Assembly (NCBI GenBank): GCA_963205115.1
Contig: CAUJHV010000061.1
Coordinates: forward strand, 30,602-94,601
Source: Pseudomonadota bacterium
GTDB taxonomy: Bacteria; Pseudomonadota; Gammaproteobacteria; Burkholderiales; Burkholderiaceae_C
Reading direction: 5' to 3'
DNA: 64,000 nt
The notes under the pieces are model-generated. The model was not told where the DNA came from. It made no database searches and saw nothing but the letters and a program-made list of their open reading frames with translations. Of the stretch, positions 1 to 13,562 are shown piece by piece. The first letter of the stretch is position 1. Each line of letters begins with the position of its first letter. A program made the translations under genes and the position numbers.

Positions 1-350
1 AGATCGTTCTCCTGATCCATCCGGATCAGAGCGAACAGGTTCCAGCCATGCTGGAGCGCTACAAGACCCTGGTCACCAATGGTGGTGGCAAGGTGCACCG
101 CGTCGAGGATTGGGGCCGCCGCCAGCTGGCCTACATGATCCAGAAGCTCGCCAAGGCGCACTACCTGTGCCTGAACATCGAGTGCGGCAACGCCGTGCTC
201 GAGGAGCTCGAGACGGGCTTCCGCTTCAACGACGCCGTGCTGCGCCACCTCACGGTGGCCCGCAGCAAGGCCGACACCAACCCCTCCGTGATGATGAAGG
301 CCGTCGAGCGCGAAGAGTCGCGCAAGGCAGCCCAGGAGACCACGAGCTGA
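1..350 (+). CDS. rpsF: 30S ribosomal protein S6, 5'-truncated by the window edge
   Basis: Frame is open from the window start (...[54 protein letters not shown]); S6-like, followed by priB-rpsR-rplI order. Confidence 0.96.
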   Translation, partial: IVLLIHPDQSEQVPAMLERYKTLVTNGGGKVHRVEDWGRRQLAYMIQKLAKAHYLCLNIECGNAVLEELETGFRFNDAVLRHLTVARSKADTNPSVMMKAVEREESRKAAQETTS

Positions 351-384
351 GGCCATTGGCCTCGCGGGCTCGAGCGTCGTCGCG

Positions 385-672
385 ATGAACCGTCTGGTTC
401 TGAGCGCGCGTCTCGAGGAGCGCGGCGCCCTGCGATACACACCGGCCGGACTGCCGGCCCTGGACCTGAGCCTGGCTCACGAGTCCGAGGTCAGCCACGA
501 AGGGCAGGTGCGCAAGGTGTCGATGCAGGTCAAGTCCCTGGTGATCGGCCAATTGGTCGCCACCCTCGACAGCCTGCCGCTCGGCTCGGAAGCCGTCTTT
601 GGCGGATTCCTGGCGCCAGCCCGCAACGGCCGCGGACTGCTCTTCCACATCACCGAATGGGCTCGGCCTTAG
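385..672 (+). CDS. priB: Primosomal replication protein N (PriB)
   Basis: MNRLVLSARLEERGALRYTPAGLPALDLSLAHES SSB-like OB-fold sequence, between rpsF and rpsR. Confidence 0.92.
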   Translation: MNRLVLSARLEERGALRYTPAGLPALDLSLAHESEVSHEGQVRKVSMQVKSLVIGQLVATLDSLPLGSEAVFGGFLAPARNGRGLLFHITEWARP

Positions 673-735
673 CTTGACGCTCGGGCGCGAACCCACCCAC
701 CACCGATCACCGAATCCGATTCAAGGAGCTATCTC

Positions 736-1026
736 ATGGCACCTCCCCGTGGCAAAGGCAAAGGCAGCAAGGACCGTCGTCCCAAGCGCAACCAGCAATC
801 GCTGCTCTTCCGCCGCAAGCGTTTCTGCCGCTTCACCGTGGCCAACGTCGAAGAGATCGACTACAAGGACGTGGACACGCTGCGCGACTTCGTCGGCGAG
901 AACGGCAAGATCACGCCGGCCCGCCTGACCGGCACGCGCGCCATCTACCAGCGTCAGCTCACCACGGCCATCAAGCGTGCGCGCTTCCTGGCCCTGCTGC
1001 CGTACTCCGACCAACACCGCGTCTGA
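736..1026 (+). CDS. rpsR: 30S ribosomal protein S18
   Basis: [69 protein letters not shown]. Confidence 0.97.
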   Translation: MAPPRGKGKGSKDRRPKRNQQSLLFRRKRFCRFTVANVEEIDYKDVDTLRDFVGENGKITPARLTGTRAIYQRQLTTAIKRARFLALLPYSDQHRV

Positions 1027-1039
1027 AGGAGCTCACACC

Positions 1040-1492
1040 ATGCAAGTGATCCTTCTGGAAAAGGTCGCCAACCTGGGCAACCTGGGTGACGTGGTCAAGG
1101 TCAAGGACGGCTACGCCCGCAACTTCCTGATCCCCACGCGCCAGGCCCGTCGCGCCACCGAAGCCGCGATCAAGGAGTTCGAAGTCAAGCGCGCCGAACT
1201 CGAGAAGATCGCCGCAGACAAGCTGGCCGCCGCGCAAGCGCTGGCCGAGCAGCTGTCGGGCAAGACGCTGCGCGTCGCGCAGAAGGCTGGCGTCGATGGC
1301 CGCCTGTTCGGCTCTGTCACCAACCACGACATCGCCGAAGGCCTGGTCAAGATGGGCCTGAAGGTTGTCAAGGCGCAGGTGCGCATGCCCAACGGTCCGC
1401 TGAAGACCGTCGGCGAGCACACCGTCAGCGTGGCACCGCACGGCGACGTGGCTGTCGACATCACCGTTCAGGTGGTCGCGCAAGCCGACTGA
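1040..1492 (+). CDS. rplI: 50S ribosomal protein L9
   Basis: [32 protein letters not shown]; the internal ATG at 1040 is the likely start of the longer ORF. Confidence 0.97.
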   Translation: MQVILLEKVANLGNLGDVVKVKDGYARNFLIPTRQARRATEAAIKEFEVKRAELEKIAADKLAAAQALAEQLSGKTLRVAQKAGVDGRLFGSVTNHDIAEGLVKMGLKVVKAQVRMPNGPLKTVGEHTVSVAPHGDVAVDITVQVVAQAD

Positions 1493-1512
1493 GCAACGCC
1501 TTCGCGTGCACC

Positions 1513-1538
1513 AAGGGCCGGTTCATCCGGCCCTTTTT
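1513..1538 (+). terminator. Intrinsic terminator after rplI
   Basis: AAGGGCCGG-TTCAT-CCGGCCCTT stem followed by a T-run. Confidence 0.85.
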
Positions 1539-1587
1539 CATTGGCGCCACGACTTGCCCACGCAAGGTCCCCCGGCTGTCCCCAGGC

Positions 1588-1596
1588 TTATCCACA
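1588..1596 (+). promoter_or_regulatory. Candidate DnaA box upstream of dnaB
   Basis: Exact TTATCCACA match, about 34 bp before the dnaB ATG. Confidence 0.4.
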
Positions 1597-1629
1597 GGCG
1601 GCGGGCCCCTGCCGTCCTATGATCGTTTC

Positions 1630-3045
1630 ATGAGCATGCGCATCGAATCCATCGAACCCCTGGGCTCGCGTGACGAGGAGGTCGCGCGTCTGCGCGTGCC
1701 CCCGCACTCGACCGAGGCTGAACAGAGCGTGCTCGGCGGTCTGCTGCTGGACAACCTGGCCTGGGACAAGGCCTCGGACCTGCTCACCGACAGCGACTTC
1801 TACCGCTGGGAGCACCGCCACATCTTCGCGGCCATCAACTCGCTGGTGGCCACCAGCAAGCCGGCCGACGTCATCACCGTGCACGAGGTGCTGCAAAGCC
1901 TGGGCAAGGCGGACGAGTGCGGCGGCCTGCCGTACCTCAACGCGCTGGCGCAGAGCGTGCCCAGCGCGGCTAACGTCCGACGTTATGCGGAGATCGTGCG
2001 CGAGCGCGCCGTGCTGCGCAAGCTGATCGCCGCCAGCGACGAGATCGCCACGGTCTCGTTCAATCCGCAGGGCATCCCAGTCTCGCAGATCCTCGACGAG
2101 GCGGAGTCCAAGATCTTCCGCATCGGCGAAGAGGGCTCGCGCGCGGGCGTGGGCTTCCACGGCATGGACAAGCTCGTCGCGGCGCTGCTCGAGCGCGTCG
2201 AGGAGCTCGAGAAAAACGGCGCCGAGGAAGTCACCGGCATCCGCACCGGCTTCTACGACCTGGACCGCATGACGGCCGGCCTGCAGAAGGGCGACCTGAT
2301 CGTGCTGGCCGCGCGTCCGTCGATGGGCAAGACCGCCTTCGCGCTGAATATCGCCGAACACGTGGCCGTGCAGGAAGGCCTGCCGGTGGCCGTGTTCTCG
2401 ATGGAAATGGGCGCGTCCCAGCTCGCGCTGCGTCTGGTGGGCTCGCTGGCGCGCATCGACCAGCAGCACCTGCGCACCGGCCGCCTGCGCGACGACGAAT
2501 GGGAGCGCCTGCCCGCGGCCGCCACGCAGCTGAGCCAGGCGCCGATGTTCATCGACGAGACGCCGGGCCTGAACCCGGCCGAACTGCGCGCGCGGGCGCG
2601 GCGCCTGGCGCGCCAATACGGCGGCACGCTGGGCCTGATCGTCATCGACTACCTGCAGCTGATGAGCGGCTCGGGCGGCGGCAGCGAGGAAAACCGCGCC
2701 ACCGTGCTGGGCGAAATCTCGCGTGGCATGAAGGGCCTGGCCAAGGAATTGCAGTGCCCGGTGATCGCGCTGTCGCAGCTCAACCGCAGCGTGGAAACGC
2801 GCCCGGACAAGCGGCCGATGATGAGCGACCTGCGCGAATCGGGCGCCATCGAGCAGGACGCGGACGTCATCATGTTCATCTACCGCGACGACTACTACAA
2901 CAAGGAGTCGAAGGAGCCGGGCGTGGCCGAGATCGTGATGGCCAAGCAGCGTAACGGCCCGGTGGGCACGGTGAAGCTGGCCTTCCTGAAGCCGCTCACA
3001 CGCTTCGACAACCTGGCGCCGGACGCGGTCTCGCAAGAGTACTGA
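1630..3045 (+). CDS. dnaB: Replicative DNA helicase
   Basis: RVPPHSTEAEQSVLGGLLLDN; Walker A ARPSMGKTAFALNIA; LIVIDYLQLM; SQLNRSVE. Confidence 0.97.
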   Translation: MSMRIESIEPLGSRDEEVARLRVPPHSTEAEQSVLGGLLLDNLAWDKASDLLTDSDFYRWEHRHIFAAINSLVATSKPADVITVHEVLQSLGKADECGGLPYLNALAQSVPSAANVRRYAEIVRERAVLRKLIAASDEIATVSFNPQGIPVSQILDEAESKIFRIGEEGSRAGVGFHGMDKLVAALLERVEELEKNGAEEVTGIRTGFYDLDRMTAGLQKGDLIVLAARPSMGKTAFALNIAEHVAVQEGLPVAVFSMEMGASQLALRLVGSLARIDQQHLRTGRLRDDEWERLPAAATQLSQAPMFIDETPGLNPAELRARARRLARQYGGTLGLIVIDYLQLMSGSGGGSEENRATVLGEISRGMKGLAKELQCPVIALSQLNRSVETRPDKRPMMSDLRESGAIEQDADVIMFIYRDDYYNKESKEPGVAEIVMAKQRNGPVGTVKLAFLKPLTRFDNLAPDAVSQEY

Positions 3046-3117
3046 GCGGCTGCGCGGGCGGCGACGGGGCGTCGCCGTCACCGGTCCTGGCACGCCCGGC
3101 CGGATCGTTGCAGAATA

Positions 3118-3133
3118 CTGTATGTATGTACAG
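3118..3133 (+). promoter_or_regulatory. LexA (SOS) box upstream of dnaE2
   Basis: CTGTATGTATGTACAG fits CTGT-N8-ACAG; 55 bp before the dnaE2 start codon. Confidence 0.88.
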
Positions 3134-3187
3134 TACAAATCCCGGCCATCGCCGCGCCGGCGCGGTGCCTGACGTCCGGCGAGGGCC

Positions 3188-6622
<3,435 letters not shown>

Positions 6623-6633
6623 GGGACGCGACA

Positions 6634-7368
6634 ATGCAGCCCATGAGCCCGATGCTGAACCTGCCCATCGAATGGCTGCCCGCGCAAGGACGGCCCGAAC
6701 AACTCATCGTGCTGCTGCACGGCTGGGCGCATGACGCCACCGATTTCCTGCCCGTCGCGCAGGCCCTGCGGGACGCCTTCCCGCAGGCCGCGATCCTGGC
6801 GCCGGAGTCGCCGTTGGCGGCCGACGGTGACCGCCCGGGCCGCCAGTGGTATTCGATCCAGGGCATCGAGGACCCGGTCGAGTGGTGCCGCCGGGTGGAC
6901 GACAGCGTCGAGCGCATCGCCGCGTGGGTGCGCGCACAGCAGGCCCGACTGGGTGTGGGCGAAGCGGCCACGGCCCTCGGCGGCTTTTCGCAGGGCGGGC
7001 TGCTCGCGCTGCACGCGGCCACGCGCCACGACGGCATCGCCGGCCGCGTGCTGGCATTCGGAGCGCGCATGGTCGAGCTGCCCGAGGCCGCGCCGCGCCA
7101 CGCCACGCTGCACCTGTTCCACGGCAGCGCGGACAAGATCTTCCCGGTCGACCAGGCGCGGGCCTTGCTGGAGCGCATCGGCGAACTGCAGGGCGACGCC
7201 ACGCTGGACGTCGCCGAAGGCCTCGGCCATGCGCTGCACCCGGCGCTGACCGACTGCATGCTGCACCGCCTGCGCAACCACATCCCGCTGCGCACCTGGC
7301 GTGAAGCCATGGGCGCGGCCTCCGCCGCCAGGCCCGGTGCCGCCGGCGCCCCCACCGACGACGACTGA
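6634..7368 (+). CDS. Alpha/beta-hydrolase, phospholipase/carboxylesterase-like (YpfH-type)
   Basis: LIVLLHGWAHDATDF, GGFSQGGLLALHAA nucleophile elbow, LHLFHGSADKIFP; starts 12 bp after dnaE2. Confidence 0.85.
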   Translation: MQPMSPMLNLPIEWLPAQGRPEQLIVLLHGWAHDATDFLPVAQALRDAFPQAAILAPESPLAADGDRPGRQWYSIQGIEDPVEWCRRVDDSVERIAAWVRAQQARLGVGEAATALGGFSQGGLLALHAATRHDGIAGRVLAFGARMVELPEAAPRHATLHLFHGSADKIFPVDQARALLERIGELQGDATLDVAEGLGHALHPALTDCMLHRLRNHIPLRTWREAMGAASAARPGAAGAPTDDD

Positions 7369-7382
7369 GACCCACGCACGCG

Positions 7383-8189
7383 ATGTTGTTCCTGCTGTCA
7401 CCCGCCAAGAGCCTGGACTACGAGACCCGCGTGCCGGCTGCTGTCGCCAGGCGCGCCACCGAGCCGCTGTTCCTGGACCGCGCGGCCGAGCTGATCGACA
7501 CCATGCGCCAGCGCACGCCGGCCGAGGTGGCCAGCCTGATGCACCTGTCGGATGCGCTGGCGCTGCTGAATGTCGGGCGCTATGCCGCCTGGCAGCGCGA
7601 AGCCACGCCGCAGAACAGCAAGCCTGCCGTGCTGGCCTTCGATGGCGATGTCTACGGCGGCCTGCAGGCGCCCACGCTGAAGACCGCGGATCTGGATTGG
7701 GCGCAGCAGCACCTGGTGATCCTGTCCGGCCTGTACGGCGCGCTGCGGCCGCTGGACCGCCTGCAGCCCTACCGGCTGGAAATGGGCACGCCGCTGGCCA
7801 CGTCGCGCGGGCGTCACCTCTACGATTTCTGGGGCGACACGGTCACCGATTACCTGAACGCGCGGCTGGAAGACGAGCGCCAACGCGTCGTGATCAATCT
7901 GGCCTCGCAGGAGTACGCGCGCGTGGCCCTGCGCCCGAACTTGAACGCGCGGGTCATCCACTGCCACTTCCAGGACGCGCAGGTCGAACCGGGCTCTACG
8001 GCCGCGCCGAATTTCAAGGTGATCAGCTTCTTCGCCAAGCGCGCCCGCGGCCTCATGGCGCGCCACGCCATCACCAACCGGGTGCGTGGCCCGCAGGCGC
8101 TGAAGGCCTTCGACGCCGACGGCTACGCTTTCGACCCGGCCGCGTCCGGCAAGGACGATTGGGTGTTTCGTCGCACAATCGGCGCCTGA
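7383..8189 (+). CDS. yaaA: Peroxide stress protein YaaA (DUF328)
   Basis: MLFLLSPAKSLDYE; AFDGDVYGGL; LSGLYGALRPLD; FFAKRARGLMARH. Confidence 0.94.
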   Translation: MLFLLSPAKSLDYETRVPAAVARRATEPLFLDRAAELIDTMRQRTPAEVASLMHLSDALALLNVGRYAAWQREATPQNSKPAVLAFDGDVYGGLQAPTLKTADLDWAQQHLVILSGLYGALRPLDRLQPYRLEMGTPLATSRGRHLYDFWGDTVTDYLNARLEDERQRVVINLASQEYARVALRPNLNARVIHCHFQDAQVEPGSTAAPNFKVISFFAKRARGLMARHAITNRVRGPQALKAFDADGYAFDPAASGKDDWVFRRTIGA

Positions 8190-8212
8190 TTGCCACGGTT
8201 GTCGATCCTGCG

Positions 8213-9094
8213 ATGTCCACGTCCTCATCAGCCGCGGCCCTGCAGGCCGTCACGCCCCAACTGCAGAACTGGCTGGCCGAACACCTGCGCGCAGGCACGC
8301 CCGACGAATCCATCGTCGAGAGCATGGTGGCCAGCGGCTGGCACGTCGAAGTGGCGCGCCGCGCACTGGCCGAAGCCCGCGCCGGCCGCGAGGCGGTCGA
8401 ACAAGCCATCGCGCGCGGCGCCCAGGTGATGCCGGCCGGCGCCGTGCCCGAGCCCGACATTGCCGACAGCCGCAACGTGGTGCTGGCCGACGGTCACGCG
8501 GTGCGCGTGGCGGTGTCGATGAAGCAGCCGCGGGTGGTGGTCTTCGAAGGCTTCCTCACACCCGACGAATGCCGCGAACTGGTCGAACAGGCGCGGCCGC
8601 GCCTGTCGCGCTCAGAAACGGTGGACAACGCCCACGGCGGCAGCGAGGTCAACGCGGCGCGCACCAGCGACGGCATGTTCTTCGCGCGCGGCGAGACGCC
8701 GCTGCTGGCGCGCATCGAGGCACGCATTGCCGAACTGCTGCGCTGGCCAGCCGACCACGGCGAAGGCATCCAGGTCCTGCGCTACCGCCCGGGCGCCGAA
8801 TACCTGCCGCACTTCGACTATTTCGACCCCGTGCATCCGGGCTCGGCCGCGGTGCTCCAGCGCGGCGGGCAGCGTGTGGGCACGCTGGTGATCTACCTGA
8901 TCGCACCGGTGCGCGGCGGTGGCACGACATTCCCGTCGGTGGGCCTGGAGGTGGCGCCGATTCCGGGCCATGCGGTGTTCTTCAGCTACGACCGGCCGCA
9001 TCCGTCCACCGGCACGCTCCACGGCGGTGCACCGGTGCTCGAGGGCGAAAAGTGGGTCGCTACCAAGTGGCTGAGAGAGCGGGTTTTCCAGTAA
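8213..9094 (+). CDS. 2OG-Fe(II) oxygenase, prolyl 4-hydroxylase-like
   Basis: VVVFEGFLTPDECRELVE; YLPHFDYFDP iron-ligand motif; GHAVFFSYDRPHPSTGTLHGGAPV. Confidence 0.88.
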   Translation: MSTSSSAAALQAVTPQLQNWLAEHLRAGTPDESIVESMVASGWHVEVARRALAEARAGREAVEQAIARGAQVMPAGAVPEPDIADSRNVVLADGHAVRVAVSMKQPRVVVFEGFLTPDECRELVEQARPRLSRSETVDNAHGGSEVNAARTSDGMFFARGETPLLARIEARIAELLRWPADHGEGIQVLRYRPGAEYLPHFDYFDPVHPGSAAVLQRGGQRVGTLVIYLIAPVRGGGTTFPSVGLEVAPIPGHAVFFSYDRPHPSTGTLHGGAPVLEGEKWVATKWLRERVFQ

Positions 9095-9212
9095 CTAACG
9101 AAATACTGATAGCCCGGTGCAGCGGGCTGTCAACGAAGCGCTTCGAGCACGCGTTGTGCCGCCTGAGCCGATGACGGCTCGTCAACTTCCGAATAGCTAT
9201 CCAGGAAACCCC

Positions 9213-9437
9213 ATGAAGAAGATTCTTGCTCTGATCGCCGCCACCGCCTTCTCCGCCAGCGTTCTGGCCCAAGCCGCCGCCCCGGCCGCTCCGGCTGCCG
9301 CCCCGGCCAAGCCCGCTGCCCCGGCTGCCGCTCCGGCCGCCGCCGCTGCCCCGGCTGCCAAGGCTGAAGCCAAGGCTGAAGCGAAGCCCGCCAAGAAGTC
9401 CGCCAAGAAGGCCAAGAAGGCCAAGAAGGCTGCCTGA
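9213..9437 (+). CDS. Small Ala/Pro/Lys-rich predicted exported protein
   Basis: MKKILALIAATAFSASVLAQA signal peptide, then AP-rich linker and KKSAKKAKKAKKAA tail; terminator downstream. Confidence 0.75.
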   Translation: MKKILALIAATAFSASVLAQAAAPAAPAAAPAKPAAPAAAPAAAAAPAAKAEAKAEAKPAKKSAKKAKKAKKAA

Positions 9438-9510
9438 AGCCGTAGCGGCCGGCAGGCCGCTGCCACCTGAAAGCAGGCCGGAAGGCTGGCCGACAGGTGA
9501 AAAGAATGCG

Positions 9511-9546
9511 GAAAAGCCCGGCCTCTGGTCGGGCTTCTTCTTTTTG
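9511..9546 (+). terminator. Intrinsic terminator after the small Ala/Lys-rich gene
   Basis: AAGCCCG...CGGGCTT stem followed by CTTCTTTTT. Confidence 0.8.
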
Positions 9547-9884
9547 GGGTCGTGCACCCTCGATTCCCGGGCCCATCCGCAGGCGCGGTGATGACCGCCG
9601 CGGCGGCGGTGGCTAGCATCCGGCCCTTGGTGTTCCCCTGTGCGGCGGCCGCGTGGCCGCGGCGCGGGGCCACGAGCCCGAGCCCCGTCCGAATCATGGG
9701 CGCGTGCCCAGGAGGATGGCAGCTCACGCCCCGCCGGCGCAGACCCCGGGCGATCGACTGCCTTGTCGAAGTCCGGGACAACCCGGTCCGGTACCGAAGG
9801 CTTCGCCTGAACCGCCGGACCGCGGTTGGACCCCGACCGCCGCGCGTGCGCGAGCAGGCCAGCGGCACAGGCCGCGCCATGCCT

Positions 9885-11240
9885 TCAGATCTCGATGGTC
9901 GTACCGTGCCCCGGCGAGCGCACGGCCCAGCCGAGTTCGTCCTGGATGCGAACGCGCAGCGCATCGCTGGCGGCGGGTTCGCCGTGCACGACAAAGGTCT
10001 GCCGCGGCGCGCGCCGGAAGCCGCGCAGCCAGCCCATCAGCTCGTCGCAATCGGCGTGGCCGGAGAAGGCCTCGAGGTGCGTCACCGCTGCGCGCACGGG
10101 TACGTATTCGCCGTGGATCTTCACTTCCGTGTCGCCGGCCACCAGGTGTGCCCCGCGGCTGCCGCCGACCTGGAAGCCGGCAAAGACGATGTGGTGCCGC
10201 TCGTCCGGCGCCATGGCCTTCAGGTGGTGCAGCACGCGGCCGCCGGTGGCCATGCCGCTGGCCGAGATCACCACCCGCGGGTAGCGCAGCCCCGTGCTGC
10301 GGATGGATTCCTGCGCCGTGACCACCAGCCGCACGCCATGGGTCAGGCCGGCCACTTCGTCGGCCGGCACGCGCAGCAGGTCGTGGTGGCGCTGGTAGAG
10401 CGCAGTGGCCTGCACGGCCATCGGGCTGTCCAGGAAGATCGGCAGGCTGGCGGGGATCTCGCCCGCGCGCTTCAGCCGCTGCAGCACCAGCAGCAGCGCC
10501 TGCGCGCGACCCACGGCGAATGCGGGCAGCAGCACCGAGCCGCCACGCTGCACCGTCTGGCGGATGATGTCGGCCAGCCGCGCGCTGGCGTCTTCCTGCG
10601 GGTGCCAGCGGTTGCCGTAGGTGGATTCGACCAGCAGCACATCGGCGCGTGTGAGCTTCTGCGGCGGCGGCATCAGCAGGTCCACCGAGCGGCCGAGGTC
10701 GCCGGAGAACACCAGCGTCTGCTTGCGGTGTTCCAGGCTGATGGCGCAGGCGCCCAGCAGGTGCCCCACGGGCGTCAGGCGCGCGGCGACCTCGCCGATC
10801 TTGAACGTCTGCCCCGGCTCGACGGCGCGGATGCGCGCGCTGGCCTTCAACGCATCGGCCTTGGTGTACAGCGGCAGGGCCTTCTCGTGGCGTGAGTAGC
10901 CGTACTTGTTGGCCCGCCGCGCGTCTTCTTCCTGCAGATGGGCGCTGTCCAGCAGCAGGACGGCCGCCAGATCGCGCGTGGCCGGCGTGGCGATGATCTC
11001 GCCGCGCCAGCCGTGTTTGACCAGCACCGGCAGCCAGCCCGAATGGTCCAGGTGTGCGTGGCTCAGCACCACCGCATCGGCCTGCATCAGTGCGGGCGAG
11101 GGCGGTGCCCAGTTGCGTTCGCGCAGGGCCTTGTAGCCCTGGAACATCCCGCAATCCAGCAGGATCTGCTTGCCGCCGATGCCCACCAGGTGACGCGAGC
11201 CAGTGACGGTGTCGGCTGCGCCGTGAAAGCCGATGCGCAT
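9885..11240 (-). CDS. MBL-fold metallo-hydrolase with beta-CASP/RNA-specificity domain
   Basis: VVLSHAHLDHSGWLP; FSGDLGR; VESTYGNR; SGMATGGRVLHHL; FSGHADCDELMGWLR. Confidence 0.92.
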   Translation of the reverse strand: MRIGFHGAADTVTGSRHLVGIGGKQILLDCGMFQGYKALRERNWAPPSPALMQADAVVLSHAHLDHSGWLPVLVKHGWRGEIIATPATRDLAAVLLLDSAHLQEEDARRANKYGYSRHEKALPLYTKADALKASARIRAVEPGQTFKIGEVAARLTPVGHLLGACAISLEHRKQTLVFSGDLGRSVDLLMPPPQKLTRADVLLVESTYGNRWHPQEDASARLADIIRQTVQRGGSVLLPAFAVGRAQALLLVLQRLKRAGEIPASLPIFLDSPMAVQATALYQRHHDLLRVPADEVAGLTHGVRLVVTAQESIRSTGLRYPRVVISASGMATGGRVLHHLKAMAPDERHHIVFAGFQVGGSRGAHLVAGDTEVKIHGEYVPVRAAVTHLEAFSGHADCDELMGWLRGFRRAPRQTFVVHGEPAASDALRVRIQDELGWAVRSPGHGTTIEI

Positions 11241-11268
11241 GGGACAGGCTCCTGCGCGGTTCAGGACA

Positions 11269-11823
11269 TCAGATGCGGTGGCCGAAACGGCCGATGACGT
11301 CCGGCATCACGTGGCGCATGTGCAGCGACACGCCCAGCGCGGCCATGTGGTTGCCGTTGCGCGAGAGGATCTGCTGCGACAGCGGCAGGAAGACCTTCTC
11401 TTCGTAGTCGGCATGTGCGCGGTACACGGCGACCAGGCTGCCGACCTCGGCGCCGTTGAGTTCGCTGTCGCGTCCGCGCGCCACGTCCTTCAGGCCGGGT
11501 TCCAGCCGCACCCATGCTGCTTCGACCTGGCGGTGTTCGCGCGTCAGGCGCTCGACGATGCCGCGCACGTAGTCGCGCTCCTGGCCTTCTTCGGCGCTGG
11601 CCAGCACGGCGGGGAAGAGCTCGCGCTCTTCTTCCGCGTGGTGTTCGTAGACGGCGGCCCGGAAGAAGTCCAGCGTCTGGCTGGCGATGCGCCGTGCCCG
11701 CGTCGCGGGATCGAGCAGGGCCGGCAGTTCACCCAGCTCGCCCAGGCGCTCGAGGATGCCGGTGTGGCACTGGCTGAACTGGTCGAGCGGGGCGTCGGAT
11801 TCGGGGGCGGGACTGTGGGCCAT
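11269..11823 (-). CDS. Hemerythrin domain-containing protein
   Basis: FSQCHTGILERLGEL...YEHHAEEERELFPAVL...HADYEEKVFLPLS His/Glu pattern. Confidence 0.85.
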   Translation of the reverse strand: MAHSPAPESDAPLDQFSQCHTGILERLGELGELPALLDPATRARRIASQTLDFFRAAVYEHHAEEERELFPAVLASAEEGQERDYVRGIVERLTREHRQVEAAWVRLEPGLKDVARGRDSELNGAEVGSLVAVYRAHADYEEKVFLPLSQQILSRNGNHMAALGVSLHMRHVMPDVIGRFGHRI

Positions 11824-11857
11824 GCAGGCACTCCGGTGTTGGATACCGGAGCGCAGG

Positions 11858-13360
11858 CTATCGGCCCTTGTTGCCGCCGCCCTTGAGGCCCGTCAAGCTG
11901 CGGCTCTGGCCGCCTGCAGATGAGCCGGTGCGGCCCTGTCCGCCGCCGCTGCTGCCGCGTGCGCCGGATGCGGGCCGTGAACCCGGGTTCGCCGGACGCG
12001 CGGCCGGCGCGCGCGCGCCGCCTTGTCCGCCGCCGGGCGGACGCCCTGGCGCCGGTGCACGGCCGCGGTCGCCGGAGCGACCACCACCGTTGCGCCCGCC
12101 GCCACCACCGCCGCCGCCGCCCGGACGCGCACCGCCACCGCCGCCACCGCCGCGGCGGGTGCCGCCGATGCCGATGGTCATGCGGCCCAGCACGATGGGC
12201 TCGGCGCGCTCGTCGGAGGGCGCCTCGAAGCCGGCCACCACCTCGCGCGGGATGCTGCGCTTGATGAGACGTTCGATGTCGCGCAGGAAGATTTCCTCAT
12301 CCAGGCAGACCAGCGAGATGGCCTCGCCCGTGGCGCCGGCACGGCCCGTGCGGCCGATGCGGTGCACGTAGTCTTCCGGCACGTTGGGCAGCTCGAAGTT
12401 GACGACGTGCGGCAACTGGTCGATGTCGATGCCGCGCGCGGCGATGTCGGTGGCCACCAGCACCTGCAGGTCGCCGCTCTTGAAGTCGCTCAGCGCCTTG
12501 GTGCGCGCGCCCTGGCTCTTGTTGCCATGGATCGCCATGGCCGTGATGTCCTGGTCGTTCAGGTACTCGGCCAGGCGGTTGGCGCCGTGTTTCATGCGCG
12601 TGAAGACCAGCACCTGGTGCCAGTCGCCGCGCTTGATCAGGTGCGCCAGCAGTTCCTTCTTCTTCTCGCGGCCCACCGGATGCAGCTTCTGCGCGATGTT
12701 CTCGGCCGTCGCATTACGGCGCGCCACTTCGATCAGCGCCGGCTGGTTCAGCAGCCGGTCGGACAGTGCCTTGATCTCGTCGCTGAAGGTGGCGGAGAAC
12801 AGCAGGCTCTGCTTCTTGGCCGGCACGATGGCCAGCACCTTCTTGATGTCGTGGATGAAGCCCATGTCGAGCATGCGGTCGGCTTCGTCGAGCACGAAGA
12901 TCTCGACACGGCTCAGGTCCAGCGTGCCTTGCTGGTGGTGGTCCAGCAGGCGGCCGGGTGTGGCCACCAGGATGTCGACGCCTTTTCTCAAACGGTCGAC
13001 CTGAGGGCCCATGCCCACGCCGCCGAACATCACCATGCTGGGCAGCGGCAGGTATTTGCCGTAGGTGCGCACACTCTCTTCGACCTGTGCGGCGAGCTCG
13101 CGCGTGGGGGTCAGGATGAGGGCACGGATGACGATGCGCCCGCGCGCATCGCGCTGGGTGCCGGCGGCGGCCAGCCGGTGCAGCATCGGCAGCGTGAAGC
13201 CGGCGGTCTTGCCGGTGCCGGTCTGCGCGCCGGCCAGGAGGTCGCCGCCCTGGAGCACCGCCGGAATGGCCTGTGCCTGGATGGGTGTGGGGATTTCGTA
13301 GCCCTGTTCGCTGATGGCGCGCAGAAGCGGCTCGGCTAGGCCGAGTTCGGTGAATTTCAT
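11858..13360 (-). CDS. rhlE: DEAD-box ATP-dependent RNA helicase, RhlE-like, with Gly/Arg-rich C-terminus
   Basis: [49 protein letters not shown]; start assigned at [13 protein letters not shown]. Confidence 0.92.
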   Translation of the reverse strand: MKFTELGLAEPLLRAISEQGYEIPTPIQAQAIPAVLQGGDLLAGAQTGTGKTAGFTLPMLHRLAAAGTQRDARGRIVIRALILTPTRELAAQVEESVRTYGKYLPLPSMVMFGGVGMGPQVDRLRKGVDILVATPGRLLDHHQQGTLDLSRVEIFVLDEADRMLDMGFIHDIKKVLAIVPAKKQSLLFSATFSDEIKALSDRLLNQPALIEVARRNATAENIAQKLHPVGREKKKELLAHLIKRGDWHQVLVFTRMKHGANRLAEYLNDQDITAMAIHGNKSQGARTKALSDFKSGDLQVLVATDIAARGIDIDQLPHVVNFELPNVPEDYVHRIGRTGRAGATGEAISLVCLDEEIFLRDIERLIKRSIPREVVAGFEAPSDERAEPIVLGRMTIGIGGTRRGGGGGGGARPGGGGGGGGGRNGGGRSGDRGRAPAPGRPPGGGQGGARAPAARPANPGSRPASGARGSSGGGQGRTGSSAGGQSRSLTGLKGGGNKGR

Positions 13361-13562
13361 GCTTGGGGCCCGGGGTTCGGGCCAAGGGTTCGCAGCCTGC
13401 TGACGCCCGTGGCGGGCGCACCAGTCGGAAGGCGCGAGGGCTTCAGAAGGGAAGTCTGAAACGACTGCGCCGCGGTGACTGGACGCCGCGGCGCAAGGGG
13501 CAGTGTAGCCGTATCGCGCGAATCGCCGCCGCGCCGGGGTGGACCGGTGTTGCAACGGATTG

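Noticed and set aside
9597-9884. Possible ncRNA in the 290-bp gap before the MBL-fold gene
   Set aside because: GC-rich with weak inverted repeats only; no recognisable RNA family or promoter/terminator pair.
9552-10895. 447-aa plus-strand ORF over 9.5-10.9 kb
   Set aside because: Antisense to the MBL-fold/beta-CASP gene, whose motifs are clear.
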